This document shows positions 33,760 through 45,981 of a DNA stretch of 64,000 bases, piece by piece. The stretch comes from Hyperoodon ampullatus (Eukaryota; Chordata; Mammalia; Artiodactyla; Ziphiidae). Below the pieces are notes generated by a model. It had not been told where the DNA came from. It was given only the letters and a program-made list of their open reading frames with translations, and made no database searches. Numbering within the stretch: position 1 is the first letter of the stretch; every line of letters starts with the position of its first letter. The stretch is taken from the NCBI GenBank assembly GCA_949752795.1, contig OX457057.1, positions 161,301,980 through 161,365,979 on the forward strand. Direction: 5' to 3'. The translations under genes and the position numbers were made by a program.

Positions 33760-34125
33760 TTTTAAGGAACTAGCTCACACAGCTTTGGAGCCTGGCAAGT
33801 CCAATGTCTGAGAGTAGGCCAGCAGGCTGGAGACCCAGGGAAGAATTGAAGTTGCAGCTTCAGCTCAGAGGTAGTCTGCTGGCAGAATTCCCTCTTCTTG
33901 GTGGGACCTCAGTCTGTTTTCTCTTAAGATCTGCAACTGATTGGATGAGGCTCATCCACATCATGGAGGGTGATCTGCTTTACTCAAAATCTATTGATTT
34001 GATGTTAATCTTATCTAAGGAATACCTTCATAGCAATATCTAGACTGGCGTTTGATGAAATATCTGGGTACTGTGGCCAAACCAAGTTGGCACATAAAAT
34101 TAACCATCACACCAGGCTTTAAGCC
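33540..34125 (-). repeat. Interspersed repeat inserted in the LTR-like copy, with internal microsatellite
   Basis: Read on the minus strand it contains ATTTTATGTGCCAACTTGGT, GATGAGCCTCATCCAATCAG and a closing TAGACCCTGATTAATACAG, the phrases of a common mammalian repeat. A TA/GA microsatellite sits near one end, as is usual for that family. Confidence 0.5.
33659..33755. repeat. Compound (CA)(TA)(GA)n microsatellite
   Basis: Uninterrupted TA dinucleotides pass directly into about 22 GA units. Confidence 0.9.
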
Positions 34126-34255
34126 ACCCCGGCTAACATCACTGGAGCAGAGACAAGTCCTGCCCAAACTGTACAATTGTGAGTAAAATATTGTTATTTA
34201 AGCTACTAAATTTCAAGGATAATTTGTTGTGCAGCATTAATAATGGGACATTAAA

Positions 34256-34982
34256 TTTGTAAAATGTAGTTAGTCTACTTGTATATATGCATTTGTTACA
34301 TCATTCACTTTTATTTTCACATTTGTTTTTAGGCAAAAGTGATACTAAAACTTTATAATGTCCAGTAAGGTTTGGAGCCGATCCGAATGGAGCAGGATCA
34401 GAGGCTCTCCTTTGGGGCTGGGGATAAACTCCTTAGTTGTTAGGTCTTGGGAATCAGTTTGCTGAGGGACAGCAGTTATTCAGCAGCTAGTGTAGAACTA
34501 TTTTAATATTTAAACAACTAAACCAGTACAGACTAGTTAGACATCAGCTAAGAATTACGCACAATTATTGCAGTGTTTGCAATGGGATTTAGCCCATTTG
34601 TTTAATCATCCCAATAGCCCTAGGAGAAATACATGGCAAGAATTTGCCTTTGGTAAGAATACACTGGACCACCTCAGCAGAATCTATTTTTCACTGGACA
34701 AACCTGTAGGTATAACTCTAAGTATTATGTTTCTCATGATGGATGCCACTCAGTCCTGAGACCATGACTCAGCTCAGAGGAATTGTGCTGGGATTTTGAG
34801 ATTCTGTGAGGACACACGATGAGGCTCACTGCTGATCAGAAATACATAATTAAGAATACACTTTAAAGTTCTCTGAAAATTCAGCCATTCAAGTCACAGA
34901 TAGAATCCACCAATAAGGCAGCAGTGTTTGTCTACCTCAGTGAAAAGAGGACTTAGGATTTGAGCTCACCCATGGCTCAGAA
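34256..34982. other. Intergenic, nothing recognised
   Basis: No gene or nameable repeat. Confidence 0.4.
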
Positions 34983-34991
34983 TCTCACTCT

Positions 34992-35350
34992 TCTTTTTTT
35001 TTTTAATAAATTTATTTATTTTATTTTGGGCTGCGTTGGGTCTGCATTGCTGCGTACGGGCTTTCTTTCATTGTGGCTCGCGGGGGCTACTCTTCGCTGC
35101 AGTGTGCGGGCTTCTCATTGTGGTGGCTTCTCTTGTTGCAGAACACGGGTTCTAGGCACACGGGCTTCAGTAGTTGTGGCACGCGGGCTCAGTAGTTGTG
35201 GCTCCTGGGCTCTAGAGGGCAGGCTCGGTAGTTGTGGCGCATGGACTTAGTTATTCCATGGCATGTGGGATCTTCCCGGACCAGGGATCGAACCCGTGTC
35301 CCCTGCAATGGCAGGCAGATTCTTAACTGCTGTGCCACCAGGGAAGTTCC
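34992..35350 (-). mobile_element. CHR SINE, long subtype, minus orientation
   Basis: The target duplication TCTCACTCT is at 34983-34991 and 35351-35359. The tail, read reversed, is AATAAATAAATTTATT followed by A-run. Confidence 0.92.
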
Positions 35351-35704
35351 TCTCACTCTCCTTAAATGTGAAAAGTTACTGGACCATTGCAGAAAGCCAT
35401 AGCTTGGAAGAAAAGAAATCCTCATTAAACAGGGTCTAGGAAAATGAAAACAGAGAACTTCACTTCACTCAATTTACTTACAACCTCTTGTTAAGTAAAT
35501 ATTAAAACATTATTTTTGCCTTATTGCTAGGTAAAAGATTTAACCCTGTCAGAGAAGGTGAGACATCACTCTTAAGAAAGCGATCAGAGAGGTTTTCAAT
35601 GTATGTTGCAGCTAAATGAATTTAGCAGCAAACAACCCAAATAGGCACAAACTTACTTTTGGATGGTCTGGAAATTTATTTTCTAACTTTAAAAAGGATC
35701 TTAA

Positions 35705-35827
35705 TGGGAATTCCCTGGCAGTCCAGTGGACAGGACTCAGCGTTTTCACTGCAGGGACCTGGGTTCCATCCCTGGTTGGGGAACTAAGAGCCCACAAGCC
35801 TCGTAGCACAGCCGAGAAAAAAAAAAA
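35705..35827 (+). mobile_element. Short older CHR-type SINE
   Basis: GGGAATTCCCTGGCAGTCCA opens a tRNA-Glu-like head with box B GGGTTCCATCCC. The body ends GCACAGCCGAG plus A-tail. The target duplication GATCTTAA is at 35697-35704 and 35828-35835. Confidence 0.92.
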
Positions 35828-35835
35828 GATCTTAA

Positions 35836-36689
35836 CATCCCCACTCCAAATAATCTATAGATACAATTAACATTGAGTTTGCACAAACCAGTTGCTGAGA
35901 ATGAAATTCTTGTGATAAAATACCTCAGGATTCATAAGGACTTGAAACTGTCATATTCGAATAGCAGGGTATTGTTGGTTCAAATCATATCTGATTCCAA
36001 ACTCTCTACTCACACCCACTTGCCCTATGATTCTTAAACAAGGAATTTAACCTGGATGGACCTAGTGTTAGCAGGGATTCTGGTTTTAGGGTGTTTTTCT
36101 ATTTTTGTGGTATGGGATATGACTCAAAGATGTGATGGAACTGTAGGGCAAACAGTTAAAATCAGTGGTAGGACCTACACTTTCTCCCATCCTGTTTTTG
36201 AGTTATTGGTTCATAGTGGTTGGTAAAGGTAGCTAGGAGTTAGGAAGCTGTAATGTGTAAAGTTGACATGAAAAGGACAAACGTGCCCTTCACAAAGGGC
36301 ATGCCCTTCTTTGCAATCACAAGAAAATGTGGACCTGTTTAACATAGTGCTATGCATTTAGCTCTAACAATTAATAAAAACTCATTGAATGGATGGATGG
36401 ATGAATTCATTCCATCAGTGAAGCAGACTAGGAGAACTAGCTGGAAGTCTAAGGAAGAACAAAATCCATTTCTTAAATATCTGGTTGTTCAGATCAAAGG
36501 AGCTTTGGGGAAATTGAATTATCTGGAAAATTGCTTCAAATCCACATTTGATTAAGTTCTCTTGGAATAGAGCCAGGCAATGACGTTAGATAGTTTCTTC
36601 CTTCCTCTATTTCTGGTAAGGTCAAAAGCAAACCAGGATTTAGCACAAACCTGAGGCTGACATTTTTTTTTTTAAACATAGAGGATTAG
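35836..36689. other. Intergenic, nothing recognised
   Basis: It contains only a small (GGAT)n run at 36388-36401. Confidence 0.4.
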
Positions 36690-37015
36690 AATCATAGATT
36701 CATTCATTGTAGCAATTGTGAGACATTAGAAACAATGGGTACATCTCAAAAACATTGTTTAATAAAAACATTGTTGGGTGTGAAAAAGCAACTTGCTTAA
36801 ACAGATGTCTACACTCTGACATTTATGTAAATTAAAAAAAATGATTCTATACTTATTCTGTGGGTACATGTATATATACAAGTATACAACAATACATAAA
36901 AATGATAAACTCTGGTGTTGGGGAGCAGATCTGGATCAGGGTGAGGCTGACTTTTGATCATTTTATCTCTATGATTTACTTCTATCTTCCTAGTTTTCCT
37001 CAACAAGATTTATGA
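36690..37015 (+). mobile_element. Possible old L1 3' fragment
   Basis: TTGTGAGACATTAGAAACAA, AAAGCAACTTGCTTAAACAG and GATGTCTACACTCTGAC loosely follow L1M 3' sequence. Weak assignment. Confidence 0.3.
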
Positions 37016-38015
37016 ATGAGACAACCAATATATTTAAATCTAAGTACTAACCCTTTCCCATTTTCCCCAAATTAAGTTTTATACTTGTTAAGAACAAAAG
37101 TACTTCTGAAATGTGTGATTTTGAAAAGTTTCTAAGCTTTAAACATTATATTTTCCTGTATTTAATCTCCAAGAATCTTCAAAGATTAGTCTCTTTTAAT
37201 GTTGAGTACCTTCTTTTTGGTATTTTACCTACTGGCATTGCTTGTAAATAGCTTAGCTAACAGACATGGTAATCCCTTTACTGTACAAAGGCAAGCCCTG
37301 TTTCTTAGAACACTCTTAAAGAGAAAAACATCACTCTTTAGAGCATCTCTCGGTTTCAGTGCTGATTTATGGACTAATTATACAAATGAAATGTGTGATG
37401 AAATATCTTACAGCAAGACAGGTGCAATTTTTAAAAAACCTGAAGAATATAAGTCAGAATGAGGTTATATGTAACCAAACCAGGTTATGTTTTGCAAGGG
37501 GTAAACCATCCTATGTACAGGCAGTGGAAAATTTTAAACTCTTGACAGGACATTTTCTGTGGCCATTCCAAAAATAGAAAAAGGCAGCTGGGAAGAAGAC
37601 CCACAGGTTTTAATGAGGCTTATCAGCCACTACAAACACTCCTGGAATCCCAGGATTGAGTGCTCCCCACCTGTTGAACAAGGAATGAGAACATGTGAGC
37701 ATTTGGTTACAAATCCTAGTGCATGAACAGAAGGTCCACATAATATTATAAGGGGGCAAAAGCAGCTGGAACTGTGCGACAGAAAAACTGACAGGAAGAA
37801 ATGAGAATGATGGTGAAGAGGTAGCTGGTTTTGGAAATATAAGTGATTGCATATATCAAGCATGAATTGAAAAATTTGTGCAAAGCAAACACATAAACTG
37901 ATGTAATATATGTCGACAATTATTTTACATGTATAAGTGGTTCTGGTATAACTATTACATATGTATTTTATATAACTAATATATGTATTTATATAGTGTA
38001 CACTATATAAATAGC
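37016..38015. other. Intergenic, nothing recognised
   Basis: Several 70-90-residue open frames occur on both strands without family resemblance; none is accepted. Confidence 0.4.
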
Positions 38016-38019
38016 TCTT

Positions 38020-38185
38020 GTATAAACTCTAATAACCTCTGTTATTCACAGACATTGTCTTGTTTAATTCTCAGGAAAACCTGAGCTGTATTAGCATCAT
38101 AGGGATGAGGAAAGGTGAAGTGGCTTGCTCTCAGTCACAGGTTGGAGGGTGGTAGAGCTGGCACTGGAAACTCCACCTTCTGAAT
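38020..38185 (-). mobile_element. MIR SINE
   Basis: TGTTTAATTCTCAGGAAAAC, GGGATGAGGAAAGGTGAAG and GTCACAGGTTGGAGGG with AGAGCTGGCACTGGAA follow a reversed MIR. Confidence 0.7.
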
Positions 38186-38239
38186 CCAGAACATATTCCT
38201 CTTCTACTACACAGTGTGGTTGCTCAAAGCAGTTAGATG

Positions 38240-38354
38240 TGGGAATTCCCTGGAGGTCCAGTGGTTAGGACTCAGCACTTCCACTGCAGGGGGTACAGGT
38301 TCGATCCCTGGTGGGGGAACTAAGATCTGTGGTGCAGTCAGAAAAAAAAAAAAA
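38240..38354 (+). mobile_element. Short older CHR-type SINE
   Basis: GGGAATTCCCTGGAGGTCCA opens the element, box B is GGTTCGATCCC, and an A-tail follows. The target duplication AAAGCAGTTAGA is at 38226-38237 and 38355-38366. Confidence 0.93.
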
Positions 38355-38494
38355 AAAGCAGTTAGACGCTCTTTAGAAAGAACACTGGGATGTGGATTTC
38401 TGAATAAAAAGGATATGAGTGACTAAGTGAGAAATAGTTGGATTTTGCTGAATTTAGGATCCCTCTCTTCCCCCAAGCTCTCTAGTCACCTTTT

Positions 38495-38522
38495 TTTTTT
38501 TTTTTTTTAACTGAAGTATAGT
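38495..38522 (-). mobile_element. Minimal L1 insertion (28 bp) with 14 bp target duplication
   Basis: Read on the minus strand it is ACTATACTTCAGTT plus an A-run, the very end of cetartiodactyl L1. It is flanked by TCTAGTCACCTTTT at 38481-38494 and 38523-38536. Confidence 0.8.
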
Positions 38523-38536
38523 TCTAGTCACCTTTT

Positions 38537-39404
38537 AACCTGCACACACCGGTGATAAAGGAAGTGTATATCTCTGGATGTTCATATGCAGCTCTCTGCC
38601 CTTAACCTCTGGTCAATAACTTTAACCCCGAGTTCAGGCCAAAATGAAGGAGCAATTTATTAGTTCTCTATTTTGAAATGTAGTTAGAGTTTACATGCAG
38701 TTAATATTATAAAACTTTGCATTTGTCCTGTGAACAGTTTACTTTTAGCACAAATATTTGCTATTAGTCAAATATAAACAATTTATATTTGTGATTCTTG
38801 TCAGAAGTAGTAATATCAATTATGCACTGAAAATTTTGTGTTCGTGAGGCAGACTATAAAAGATTTATAGGCGCTTGGATATTAGGACAAAGGGGAAAAG
38901 TGAGGAACATTCTTGAGAAGGGACAAAAACCAAAAACCACCCCCGTCTCCCATAATATGTTCCCATAGAGGTTACAGAATTTTCAGGGACAATTCTGAGT
39001 TGAGTGGGAATAGAAAGCATAGAATAATTCCTAGACCTCTCCTGTTCAGCCTCACCCTATTAAAAATAATGTATGACACACACACGCACACGAAATAACC
39101 ATTAGGACATTGGATATTAACTGACATAATTTCATGATGGTTCTGTATTAGATACCAAAAATGGGTTTTACTAAATAACCTTAACCTAATGTGGATACTC
39201 TTGGAGAATTTATTTTTAAATCACCTCTTAAATTCCTCCCACAAAAAGCAACCATGACCTTCAACAAAAGCATTTTCATTGAATTGTTTACAGAAGATAA
39301 TATAAGTTTTAAAAATACATTTAATACAAACTGACACCCATAAATGTCTTTTGGTATCTGGAAAGCTAGTGATATTAACAGAAATGTAGATTAGATTCCT
39401 GAAA
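38537..39404. other. Intergenic, nothing recognised
   Basis: No supported feature; only a short CA-rich run near 39078. Confidence 0.4.
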
Positions 39405-39545
39405 TAAATTTCTGGTTAAGTCAGCAACTCCTTGTGCATGCTTAAGCAAGTTATTTAATCTCTTAGTATCTTAGTTTCTCCACCTATAAAATGGGGATAA
39501 TAATATTTGCTATTAGATAATGTCAACAAAGCACTTGGAGAAGTC
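39405..39545 (+). mobile_element. MIR SINE fragment
   Basis: AAGCAAGTTATTTAATCTCT and CACCTATAAAATGGGGATAA followed by TAATATTTGC are MIR core phrases. Confidence 0.7.
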
Positions 39546-40935
39546 AGATGAAAGGTGCCAGAAGTATTTTGTTGTCTGAGGCATGACCTCATACTGTCTG
39601 AAAAAATGGACTTTACCAGGGTTGCTGATTATTCCAGCACCTTATTTCCAAACTTTTCTTGTTCAATTGCCTTTTGGCTTTATTCATTTCTATTTATAGT
39701 CTTTATGTATTTTAACTTCATTGTTCTGTTTGTGTTGTTTTGAGGAGAGTTGGTGCTTTGAGGAAACCATGATTTAATTTGTCTTATGTTTGGTTTGTTC
39801 ATTTATTTAAACTCATATGCTTATGTCTAAGATTTGAAACAAATGAAAAGTCACTTAAACAACCTTCTAATTATAGGAGACAGCTATAGCTATGAGAGTG
39901 ATATTAGCCTTATGTATCCATCTCTCTTATTTGCATTATTTATATTTTATTTCATTATAAAAGTTAATTTTTAGCATGCACAGATGCATATTCCTCCCTG
40001 CACACTCTGTGAAAGATTTAAGGCAGATGTTGAGACTGCTGTAAATTTTGATGTTTGTGTCCCTTTTCTAGAGGAATGAGATAACATGCTATAAGGCAAA
40101 AGATTAGTTACTTAGAACTAAATCTGAGTTAAATCTACAGTCCAATCAGCTTACACACACTGATCTCAAGACAAATGTTAAGGGTAGAAGGGCTACTTCA
40201 GTGATAATCCACATGGCTCAAAGAGCAGAGCTGCTGATTCAATAACAGTAAAAACTTAGAGGTGAAGTCAGAAGTAGGAGGTTGGCTACATTTCCTGAAC
40301 ATGAAAGTACTTCATTCCCTGTGTCTGTCAACCTGCTTATCCAAGGCTAATAAAAATATTTCAGAGAAGCAAACCTTTGGTCTTTGGAACCTACCAGTTA
40401 ACAACAGAAAATTTAATCCTTTGGGACTATTTCCAAAGGGAAAGATTTTACTGGAATTTGCTCACTAAGATGTTGTATTTCAAGTGGCAAGTATTACATC
40501 ACTCAAACCCAGCTTGAGTCATCCGTTGAACAATGGACAGATTATTGGCTACAAGAGATAAAGACTCTTTCAGAGGCAACATCAAACAAATACTTTGGGC
40601 TGTACAGTATTTTCAGGTATTATAACCTTTGTCAATTTTATAGAGTCAGCATTGACAGAGATTTAATTCAACCTACATCTAGTTCAACCTACATTCAAAT
40701 TTTGGAAATCAGAACCACAGTAGGCCTTTGTTGTTAGAAAGATATTCTTCCTAATAGAGTTTCAAATGTTTTTACCAGGTTTTATCTCTATAGAGAAGCA
40801 TAAATTTCATCAGATAATGAAGTGATCTTATAGGTCGTGCACTATGTTTCCTTAACTTACATCCATCATATGTTATGGTTTATAAGATATGGTTTAATAA
40901 CATTTTCACTTCTTAAGAAGTAGATATTATTATAG
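39546..40935. other. Intergenic, nothing recognised
   Basis: No gene, RNA or named repeat is supported across 1.4 kb. Confidence 0.4.
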
Positions 40936-40939
40936 GATA

Positions 40940-41185
40940 GAATACAGCATGATGGTTAAAAATGTAGGCTCTGGATCAGACGATCTGTGTTCAAATTCTA
41001 TCTCCACCGGTTACTAACAGTATAGCTTCGTATCTTTGTTTCCTTATCTATAACAGTCAGATAGTAGCAGTATTTACTTCAAAGGATTACGAAAATTAAA
41101 TGAGATACTACTATATGTACGGTGCCTATCATAAGTATGTGCTTGGCACATACTTAGTACTCAATAAACATTAACTATTATTCAT
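40940..41185 (+). mobile_element. MIR SINE
   Basis: GATGGTTAAAAATGTAGGCT, CTGGATCAGACGATCTGTGT and GTGCTTGGCACATACTTAGT followed by ACTCAATAAACATT form a near-complete forward MIR. Confidence 0.82.
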
Positions 41186-41189
41186 TCCA

Positions 41190-42034
41190 TTTACAGACTA
41201 CACTAAGCTTAGAGTGTGACACAGGTGGGGGTCTCTGAGAAGCAGACTACGAAACAAAGTTTAGTGTGCTGGATGTTTACTAGGGAATGTGCTGGGTATG
41301 AGCACCTGTGGAAGGGAGGAAAAGGAAGCAGGATGTCACTCTATGATACAGGTGCTACAGCCTTAGCCAACCTCATGCGGAAGCTCTGGAGTGCAAATGG
41401 CCTGTTCAAATTGCATTGTGTTGGGCTGAGAAGGTTGAGCCTCTATATTCCGTCAATCAGCCATTGGATGTACACCCCCTCCCCCCGTGGCATGACGTTG
41501 GGTAAAGTGACTCTCTGCAGCTGAAGCAATCCATGAAGTGGCTGATGGTGAAGGGTGTCCATTAACCGTATTCCCGGCAGCTGGCACAACAAATTCTTCC
41601 TCTAAGAGGGTCTAAGTGGCACATCTCTGTGTTTAACACAAGGTGGTCTGTGCAGCACTTGGAAAATAATCTCAACAAATTACAGTTGCTTGAATAAAAA
41701 TGAGGTCTTTAAGGCTGAGTGTAGGACAGTGAAGCTACGTAAGAATAAACCATGGAACTATGAAATAGCTATCCACATGTGATGGAAATCTTTCTTGTTC
41801 TTTATAATTTCCCAGATTTTTGGAAAGGGTGGATTCTGGTAACTGGAAGCCCTTTGTTTAATGAACATTGTGATGGATTGGGGTTTGTGATGGAGGTGTA
41901 AACTGGGAGAAAGCCCAGGTACTCTGTAGAATAAGGGTCACTTAGGAGGTAGAAATATAAGCCAGCCACAGTTGATGTCACACAGATGGGGAGAGGAGAA
42001 TCCTTGGTAAGAATTTAGATGAACAAAAGTGGCT
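41190..42034. other. Intergenic, possible unnamed old repeat at 41190-41640
   Basis: The 41190-41640 part (GTGGGGGTCTCTGAGAAGCA and onward) has the feel of an old LTR- or MER-type repeat, but I cannot place it. The rest is unassigned. Confidence 0.3.
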
Positions 42035-42232
42035 AACATTGTACCCTTTGATGTGCTCAGCACTTTTTAAGTGCTTTGTATGTATAACTGACTTAATCAT
42101 CATAACACCACTAAGGTAGTAGTTATTTCCCCCATTTTAGAAATGAGGAAATTGAGGCGTAGAGAAGTAATTTGCCAATGTCACTCAGTGAGAAAAGTGT
42201 TGGAGCTGGGATTGTAGGGTCTGTGCTCTTAT
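42035..42232 (-). mobile_element. MIR SINE
   Basis: TGACTTAATCATCATAACAC, CCCCATTTTAGAAATGAGGA and GTTGGAGCTGGGATTGTAGG follow a reversed MIR. Confidence 0.8.
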
Positions 42233-42767
42233 CATCCTTTCCCAACTGTTTATGTGAAATTACCAATGCTTTTGAGGCAACTGGACTCTTCCTTGGGAAT
42301 TCCAAGAAGTGCTGTTTTGCATCAAGGCTGAGGGCAGGCAAAACAAAGGCTCCATGGTATACAGGGACAGCTAACACCTAGGCTATGTGTAGGTATTTCA
42401 TAAAAGATAAACTGTGAGTCAACACTGCAGGCCTCCAGTTACAAAAGCATGATGTCACTGTATGCAAATATGAGTCAACAGGTGTGTGTCTCACTCTACT
42501 CAAAATTCTTTAGACCCTGGGTGTGTGCAGTATTGAATTCCACAAAGCTGAGCAAGAAGGAAAGAAAGAAAATGGCTTAAAGGAAAATCACAAATAAGAA
42601 TCTACAAAGTTGGCATACAACTCAGTATCAAAAAACCAACCCAATCAAAATATCAGAAGACCTAAATAGACATTTCTCCAGAGAAGACATACAGATGGCA
42701 ACAGGCACATGAAAAGTTGCTCAACATCACTAATTATTAGAGAAATGCAAATCAAAACTAAAATGAG

Positions 42768-42982
42768 GGCCTCCCTGGTGGCGCAGTGGTTGAGAGTCCG
42801 CCTGCCGATGCAGGGGATACGGGTTCGTGCCCCGGTCTGGGAGGATCCCATGTGCCGCGGAGCGGCTGGGCCCGTGAGCCATGGCTGCTGAGCCTGCGCA
42901 TCCGGAGCCTGTGCTCCGCAGCGGGAGAGGCCACAACAGTGAGAGGCCCGCGTACCACAAAAAAAAAAAAAAAAAAAAAAAA
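42768..42982 (+). mobile_element. CHR SINE, short subtype, inserted in L1
   Basis: The target duplication AAAACTAAAATGAG (42754-42767 and 42983-42996) is L1 sequence, so the SINE is younger than the L1 at 42612. The body is close to the short-subtype consensus. Confidence 0.95.
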
Positions 42983-43337
42983 AAAACTAAAATGAGGTAT
43001 CACCTCACACCAGTCAGAATGGCCATCATCAAAAATCTACAAATAATAAATGCTGGAGAGGGTGTGGAGGAAAGGAAACCCTCCTACACTGTTGGTGAGA
43101 ATGTAAATTGGTGCAGCCACTATGAAGAACAGTATGGAGGTTCCTTAAAAAACTAAAAATAGAGCTACAGTATGATCCAGCAATCCCACCACTCCTGGGC
43201 ATATATCCGGAAAAGACAAAAACTCTAATCTGAAAAGATACATACACCTCAATGTTCATAGCAGCACTATTTACAATAGCTAAGACATGGAAACAACCCA
43301 AACATCCATCAACAGATGAATGGATAAAAAAGATGTG

Positions 43338-43545
43338 GTATATATACACATATACTATATATATATATATATATATATATCCTATATATAAGTATATATA
43401 TATCCTATATATATAATATATAATATTTATATAATGTAAATATTATATATACTATAATATACTATATATAATATAGTAATATAATATACTATATATAATA
43501 TATATAGTATAAGGTATATATATATATATCCTATATATAATAATA
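43338..43545. repeat. (TA)n-rich microsatellite inside L1
   Basis: About 200 bases of TATATA with repeated CCTATATATA interruptions replace a short TA run normally found in this part of L1. Confidence 0.9.
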
Positions 43546-44097
43546 GGATATTAGCCATAAAAAAGTATGAAATATCCTTTCATGCAACATGCATGGACCT
43601 AGAGATTATCATACTAAGTGAAGTAAGTCAGACAGAAAAAGACAAATATCATGTGATATCACTTATATGTGGAATCTAAAAAATAATCCAAAACCTTATT
43701 TACAAAACAGAAACAGATTCACAGACAGAGAAAACAAACTTAGTGTTACCAAGGGGGAAAGGAGGGGAGGAGGGATAACTTAGGAGTATGGGATCTACAC
43801 CATTATATATGAAAGAGACAAAGAACAAGGAACAAAAAACTGTAAAGCATAGGGAACCATATTCAATATCTTGTAATAACTTATAGTGGAAAAGAACCTG
43901 AAAAAGAATATATATATACCTATACATCTATGTGTATCTGAATCACTTCACTGTACACCTGAAACAAACACAATATTGTAAATCAACTATAGTTCAATTG
44001 AAAAAAAAATTCTACAATGTTAGAAAAATACTCCAGCCTGCATAGAGCCTGAATAGATTGGGGAGAAACATCATATATGGGGTTCTAGAGACTCTCT

Positions 44098-44335
44098 ACA
44101 TAGTGGTAAGAATAGATGTTTTAAACACAGACAGCCTGGGTTCAAATCTCTGCTTTACCACTTTTTACTTGGGTATTTTTGGGTGTCATTTTATCTTGCT
44201 GTGCTTCAGTTTCCTGTCTATAAGGTTGGGATAATATTACCACCTCACAGGATTATTGTGAGAATTAAATCAGTTAATACATGTAAAGAAGTTGAAACAG
44301 TGTTTGGGGCATTAAGAAGCACTCAATAAATAGTA
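44098..44335 (+). mobile_element. MIR SINE, near full length
   Basis: GACAGCCTGGGTTCAAATCT, CTGTGCTTCAGTTTCCTGTC and TATTGTGAGAATTAAATCAG are MIR landmarks, ending GCACTCAATAAATAG. Confidence 0.88.
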
Positions 44336-44595
44336 ACAAAAACTAGAAAATGGTGAGGGACAACTTAATACAGATTCAAAGGTCTGGAAATAGATCTTTT
44401 CCACCTTCATGGTATACAAAGTAGGAGAAAGTCCATTTAAACTACGAAACTGAGAGTAGATTAAAAAAAATTGCTCATCAAGAAATGCACATAACTACTA
44501 TGAGTAAATATTCCCTTATGGGCTATATAGAACAGAGCAGTTTCTCTTCTTGAGTTTAGCTTAAGAATGGTGCTCTCTAAAAGTGGGAAGAAAGA

Positions 44596-44701
44596 GATTT
44601 CCCTGGTGGTCCAGTGGTTAGGACTTCGCCTTCCAAAGCAGGAGGTGCGGGTTCTATCCCTGGCTAGGGAGCTAGGATCCCACATGCCTTGTGGCCAAAA
44701 A
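44596..44701 (+). mobile_element. Short older CHR-type SINE
   Basis: TTTCCCTGGTGGTCCAGTGG opens a tRNA-Glu-like head, box B is GGGTTCTATCCC, and the body ends GTGGCCAAAAA. A second SINE follows within 25 bases. Confidence 0.88.
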
Positions 44702-44725
44702 TCCAGGACATAAAACAGGAGCAAG

Positions 44726-45036
44726 GGACTTCCCTGGTGGTGCAGTGGTTAAGAATCTGCCTGCCAATGCAGGGGACACGGGTTCGATCCGTGGTCCAGG
44801 AGGATCCCACATGCCACGGAGCAACTAAGCCCGTGTGCCACAACTACTGAGCCTGCGCTCTAGAGCCCGCGTGCCACAACTACTGAAGCCCACATGCCTA
44901 GAGCCCGTGCTCCGCAACAAGAGAAGCCACAGCAATGAGAAGCCCACGCACCGCAACAAAGAGTAGCCCCCGCTCGCCGCAACTAGAGAAAACCTGCTCG
45001 CAGCAATGAAGACCCAACGCAGCCAAAAAAAAAAAA
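44726..45036 (+). mobile_element. CHR SINE, long subtype
   Basis: It opens GGACTTCCCTGGTGGTGCAG and carries the full long-subtype body to CAGCC plus A-tail. I see no clear target duplication. Confidence 0.92.
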
Positions 45037-45969
45037 GACACGAGGGGAAGTTGCTGAGGCATAGCAAGCCAGAAGTAGAAAGGCAGAGGGAATGGCTGTG
45101 AAGTCTCCGTCCAGAACAGTCCTCACAGTTCCCATATTTTCTTGTCTTGGAGTCTCAGATGTATATTCTTACAAAACCCACCTCACCCTTCCTCTCCTCT
45201 TCTGCTGATTAGACAGGGTTTTTATTTACAATCAAATAATTCCTGACTAAATATGTGAGTCTCTGCTTCAAACTGCTAAAAGTCAACAGAAAGACATTCA
45301 GAGATAAGAATTTAGTTTACCACTGTGTGCTTAGTATTTGGGGAGAGAAAATAGATGAGCTAAATAGATTGAGGAGGTATTTTTAGTAGTACAGCGCTTT
45401 GAAGAGTCCTCTATGAGGTATTTTCTCTATAACATTACATTCGATTACCAAACCTTGTCATTTCTACTTCTTGAATATTTTTCTTATCCATCTTCTCTCC
45501 ACATCCATAGCCATCTCTTATCTGGACTATAATTACCCTCTTATGCAACATGAAAAGATGTAAGGAAACTTCCTAGCTCTTTTAAGAAAACTCAAATTCC
45601 TAATCTTACTGTGGAAGGACCTTAAGGCCTCCCAGTTTTCTTTCTTAACATTCACCTTCCCCTTGGGGACCTCTCACTAATGATCCTTGCTTCCACCAGA
45701 AAAGGGCCAGGTTTCCCTTCTGAGATTGGTCCCCTTCCTCTTTCCTGAAATTATTCATAGCCCTACTGAATCCAGGTTGAAATAGTTTATATAAAAAAGA
45801 TTTACAAAAAAAAAGGCTCAGGAATAACAGAAAAAAAGCAAAACACTGAGAAAGATGCAACTTACCTATTTTTGCTAACCACACAGGGCTTGCAATTTTT
45901 ATTTAACAAATATTTGAGCACTTTATGTGATTACCACTGTGCATAGATTGATCACACACTCCTGATCTC
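45037..45969. other. Intergenic, nothing recognised
   Basis: No feature that I can support. Confidence 0.4.
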
Positions 45970-45981
45970 GAGGCATATGGT

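Larger units (their letters stand above)
42612..44010 (+). mobile_element. L1, 5'-truncated, carrying a CHR SINE and a TA expansion
   Basis: ORF2 C-terminal coding and 3' UTR phrases run in order: GACATTTCTCCAGAGAAGAC, CACCTCACACCAGTCAGAAT, TGATCCAGCAATCCCACC, GATGTGGTATATATACAC, ATGGACCTAGAGATTATCAT. They end in AATCAACTATAGTTCAATTG and an A-run. The target duplication is about TCTACAAAGTT (42601-42611) and TCTACAATGTT (44011-44021). Frames are broken. Confidence 0.92.

Noticed and set aside
43338..43545. Regular CCTATATATA spacing as a CRISPR-like or tandem array
   Set aside because: It is an AT microsatellite grown inside L1; there are no unique spacers and no associated genes.
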